Assembly (NCBI GenBank): GCA_022576105.1
Contig: JACZRM010000088.1
Span: forward strand, 1 to 7,129
Reading direction: 5' to 3'
Length of the DNA stretch: 7,129 bases
Origin: Chloroflexota bacterium
GTDB lineage: Bacteria; Chloroflexota; Dehalococcoidia; UBA3495
Of the stretch, positions 5,659-7,129 are shown piece by piece (the first letter of the stretch is position 1; each line of letters opens with the position of its first letter). Both the position numbers and the translations under genes were made by a program. A model generated the notes under the pieces. It had not been told where the DNA came from. It worked only from the letters and a program-made list of their open reading frames with translations, and did no database searches.

Positions 5659-6540
5659 CTACTCTTTGGCCAGGAATTCGCGAATCACTTGGGCCAGTTC
5701 TTGTGGCTTGTGATAGCCGATGTCATGAATGGTTTCTGGAATCCAATGCACCTGGCTATGCTGGATTCCCTGCAGCGAGGATTGCACCCGTTCTTCCTTC
5801 AACAGAGCGTTTTCGCTTCCGGCCCGGTCGGGCCGTGGCCCGGCCGGAACCAGCAGGGTAGGGCACACCACCTGAGGCCAGACCATTGACGTGGGTTCAT
5901 CATACATGGCCTTCATAACCTGAACATGATTTTCCGGACGAAGAATGTCATGCATTTGGCCGTTCTCGTCCTCATAGACCATGGTCTGTACTATCCGCTC
6001 GATGTCGTCGTTCCAGCAGAAGGACAACTGATCGCGAAGCCGGTCCAGAAAATCCGCCCGCGTTCCCGAAACATCCCTGGGCCTGATCCTGGCCCGAAAC
6101 TCCTCCCAACTACCATCCGAATTAACACCCGTCCGGGCCCGGCCACCAGCCAGACCGCCGTCAATCATCACCAGGGACGTTACCCGTTGGGGAAATTTGG
6201 CCGCCAGATTGATGGCCACGTTGCACCCCCAGGAGTGCCCCAGCACCGCCGCACGCTCAAGGCCCAGATGGTCCATCAAGTCGGCGGCGTCCGAGGCCAA
6301 TGACTGCCAGTCGTAGCCAGTTGTGGCCTGAGTCGATTGACCGTGGCCCCGCTGGTCTGGTGCGATGATCCGGAAGCGATCGTTCAGCAGCGGCGCAACC
6401 AGGTCGTACCAGTGGGCCGACGACGCCAGACCGTGGAGGGCCAGCACCGGTGTGCCTGCGCCGCCCCAGTCCAGGAATCGGACGCGAATATTTGACAGGT
6501 CGGCCCAGTTTTCCGTTGGTCTCAGGTCAGCAAAATCCAT
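5659..6540 (-). CDS. alpha/beta hydrolase
   Basis: This is a 293-residue soluble alpha/beta-fold hydrolase. The oxyanion segment LALHGLASS (H36-G37) comes first, then APDQRGHGQS, then the nucleophile elbow GHSWG with S103. The probable catalytic histidine is H272 in ETIHDI. The acid is less certain: D238 in PAGPRPDRAG sits after the PTLLV strand, where it is normally found. A helical lid probably spans residues 135-215. This family includes esterases, epoxide hydrolases, haloperoxidase-like enzymes and others, and the motifs here do not decide the substrate. ATG 6540 is preceded by GGAG at an 11-base spacer. The gene lies between glnS (69-base gap) and gltX (39-base gap), all on the minus strand, which suggests co-transcription but not necessarily a shared function. 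Confidence 0.93.
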   Translation of the reverse strand: MDFADLRPTENWADLSNIRVRFLDWGGAGTPVLALHGLASSAHWYDLVAPLLNDRFRIIAPDQRGHGQSTQATTGYDWQSLASDAADLMDHLGLERAAVLGHSWGCNVAINLAAKFPQRVTSLVMIDGGLAGGRARTGVNSDGSWEEFRARIRPRDVSGTRADFLDRLRDQLSFCWNDDIERIVQTMVYEDENGQMHDILRPENHVQVMKAMYDEPTSMVWPQVVCPTLLVPAGPRPDRAGSENALLKEERVQSSLQGIQHSQVHWIPETIHDIGYHKPQELAQVIREFLAKE

Positions 6541-6609
6541 TTGGGATTACTCCGGTTGGTTTCGGGTCAGGCTCTGCGCATCAGACGCCGGCCTACTAGG
6601 CCAGATCAA

Positions 6610-7129
6610 TCATCCCGGCTGGGCATTCCCGCCGCCCTGGGATTGTTCGATTCTTGACCAGGAGTCCCGCAACGGCACGGTTCGGTTGAACACCAGGTGT
6701 TGCGGGCTGGAATCAACGGAATCAACACAGAAATAGCCCTGCCGCTCGAATTGATACTGAGCGCCGGCGGCGGCATTCAGCAAACTGGGTTCAACCCGGC
6801 AGGATGTGAGCACTTCCAGCGAGTCGGGGTTCAGATGTTGCGTGAAGTCGCCGCCGTCGCGGTCATTCTCCGGGTCTGCCTGGTCGAAAAGGTGGCTGTA
6901 TTGCCGTACCTCAGCCTTTAACGAATGGGCCTCCGAAACCCAGTGCAACGTCCCCCTGACCCGCCGTCCGTCCGGGGCGGATCCACCCTGGGATGCTGGG
7001 TCGTAGGTACAGTGGACTTCAACAATCTCGCCGGTCGCGGCGTCTTTAATTACATCGGTGCAGGTTATGTAGTAGGCGTCCCTCCGCCCCTCTTCTCTCC
7101 CTGGCGCCCAGCGGAAGAAACGCCCGGGA
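6610..7129 (-). CDS. glnS: glutamine--tRNA ligase, C-terminal part
   Basis: Only the last 173 codons are in the window; the gene continues past 7129. The frame stays open to the window edge and matches the GlnS anticodon-binding beta-barrel domains. From the edge it reads AYYI-CTDV, then GEIVEVHCTYDP, DGRRVRGTLHWVSEAHS, LNPDSLEVLTSCRVEPSL, YQFERQGYFCVDS and LVFNRTVPLRDSW before the TGA at 6612-6610. These match the end of GlnS proteins such as the E. coli enzyme. The catalytic Rossmann domain, with its HIGH and KMSKS motifs, lies outside, so activity cannot be judged. GlnS attaches glutamine directly to tRNA-Gln. It is probably the first visible gene of the glnS-hydrolase-gltX unit. Confidence 0.96.
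   Translation of the reverse strand, partial: PGRFFRWAPGREEGRRDAYYITCTDVIKDAATGEIVEVHCTYDPASQGGSAPDGRRVRGTLHWVSEAHSLKAEVRQYSHLFDQADPENDRDGGDFTQHLNPDSLEVLTSCRVEPSLLNAAAGAQYQFERQGYFCVDSVDSSPQHLVFNRTVPLRDSWSRIEQSQGGGNAQPG

Overview
The window reads as bacterial chromosome with densely packed, GC-rich housekeeping genes and repeat-filled intergenic gaps. The Glu- and Gln-tRNA synthetases, an MtaB-type tRNA methylthiotransferase, Shine-Dalgarno sites and a rho-independent terminator all indicate a bacterium. The small PaREP1-like helical protein, a glnS gene and dispersed palindromic elements would suit an uncultured Chloroflexota lineage (Dehalococcoidia/SAR202-like), but that placement is an inference and is weak without a database search.

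Layout. Positions 1-179 are a leader with a plausible extended -10 promoter. At 180-2046 (+) two genes are packed tightly: a 151-aa PaREP1/HEPN-like helical protein, then mtaB, whose ATG lies one base after the upstream stop. Two blocks of 12-bp tandem repeats sit at this junction. From 2047 to 2418 mtaB converges on a minus-strand gene. This gap holds a degenerate inverted-repeat element and a strong intrinsic terminator that works on the minus strand. At 2419-3249 (-) is a metallo-beta-lactamase-fold hydrolase resembling AHL lactonases. A 903-bp stretch (3250-4152) without a convincing gene carries three different palindromic repeat elements. From 4153 to the window end the minus strand carries what looks like one transcription unit, in the order glnS (3' part only) - alpha/beta hydrolase - gltX.

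How the genes relate. Three of the six genes act on tRNA: MtaB modifies A37 of ANN-decoding tRNAs, GlnS charges tRNA-Gln and GltX charges tRNA-Glu. Having GlnS beside GltX suggests direct glutaminylation rather than sole reliance on the amidotransferase route. The two hydrolases (MBL fold and alpha/beta fold) have intact catalytic motifs, but nothing here fixes their substrates. I found no convincing new multi-gene system. The least explained material is the variety of palindromic repeats between genes and the 12-bp periodic repeats at the mtaB start.
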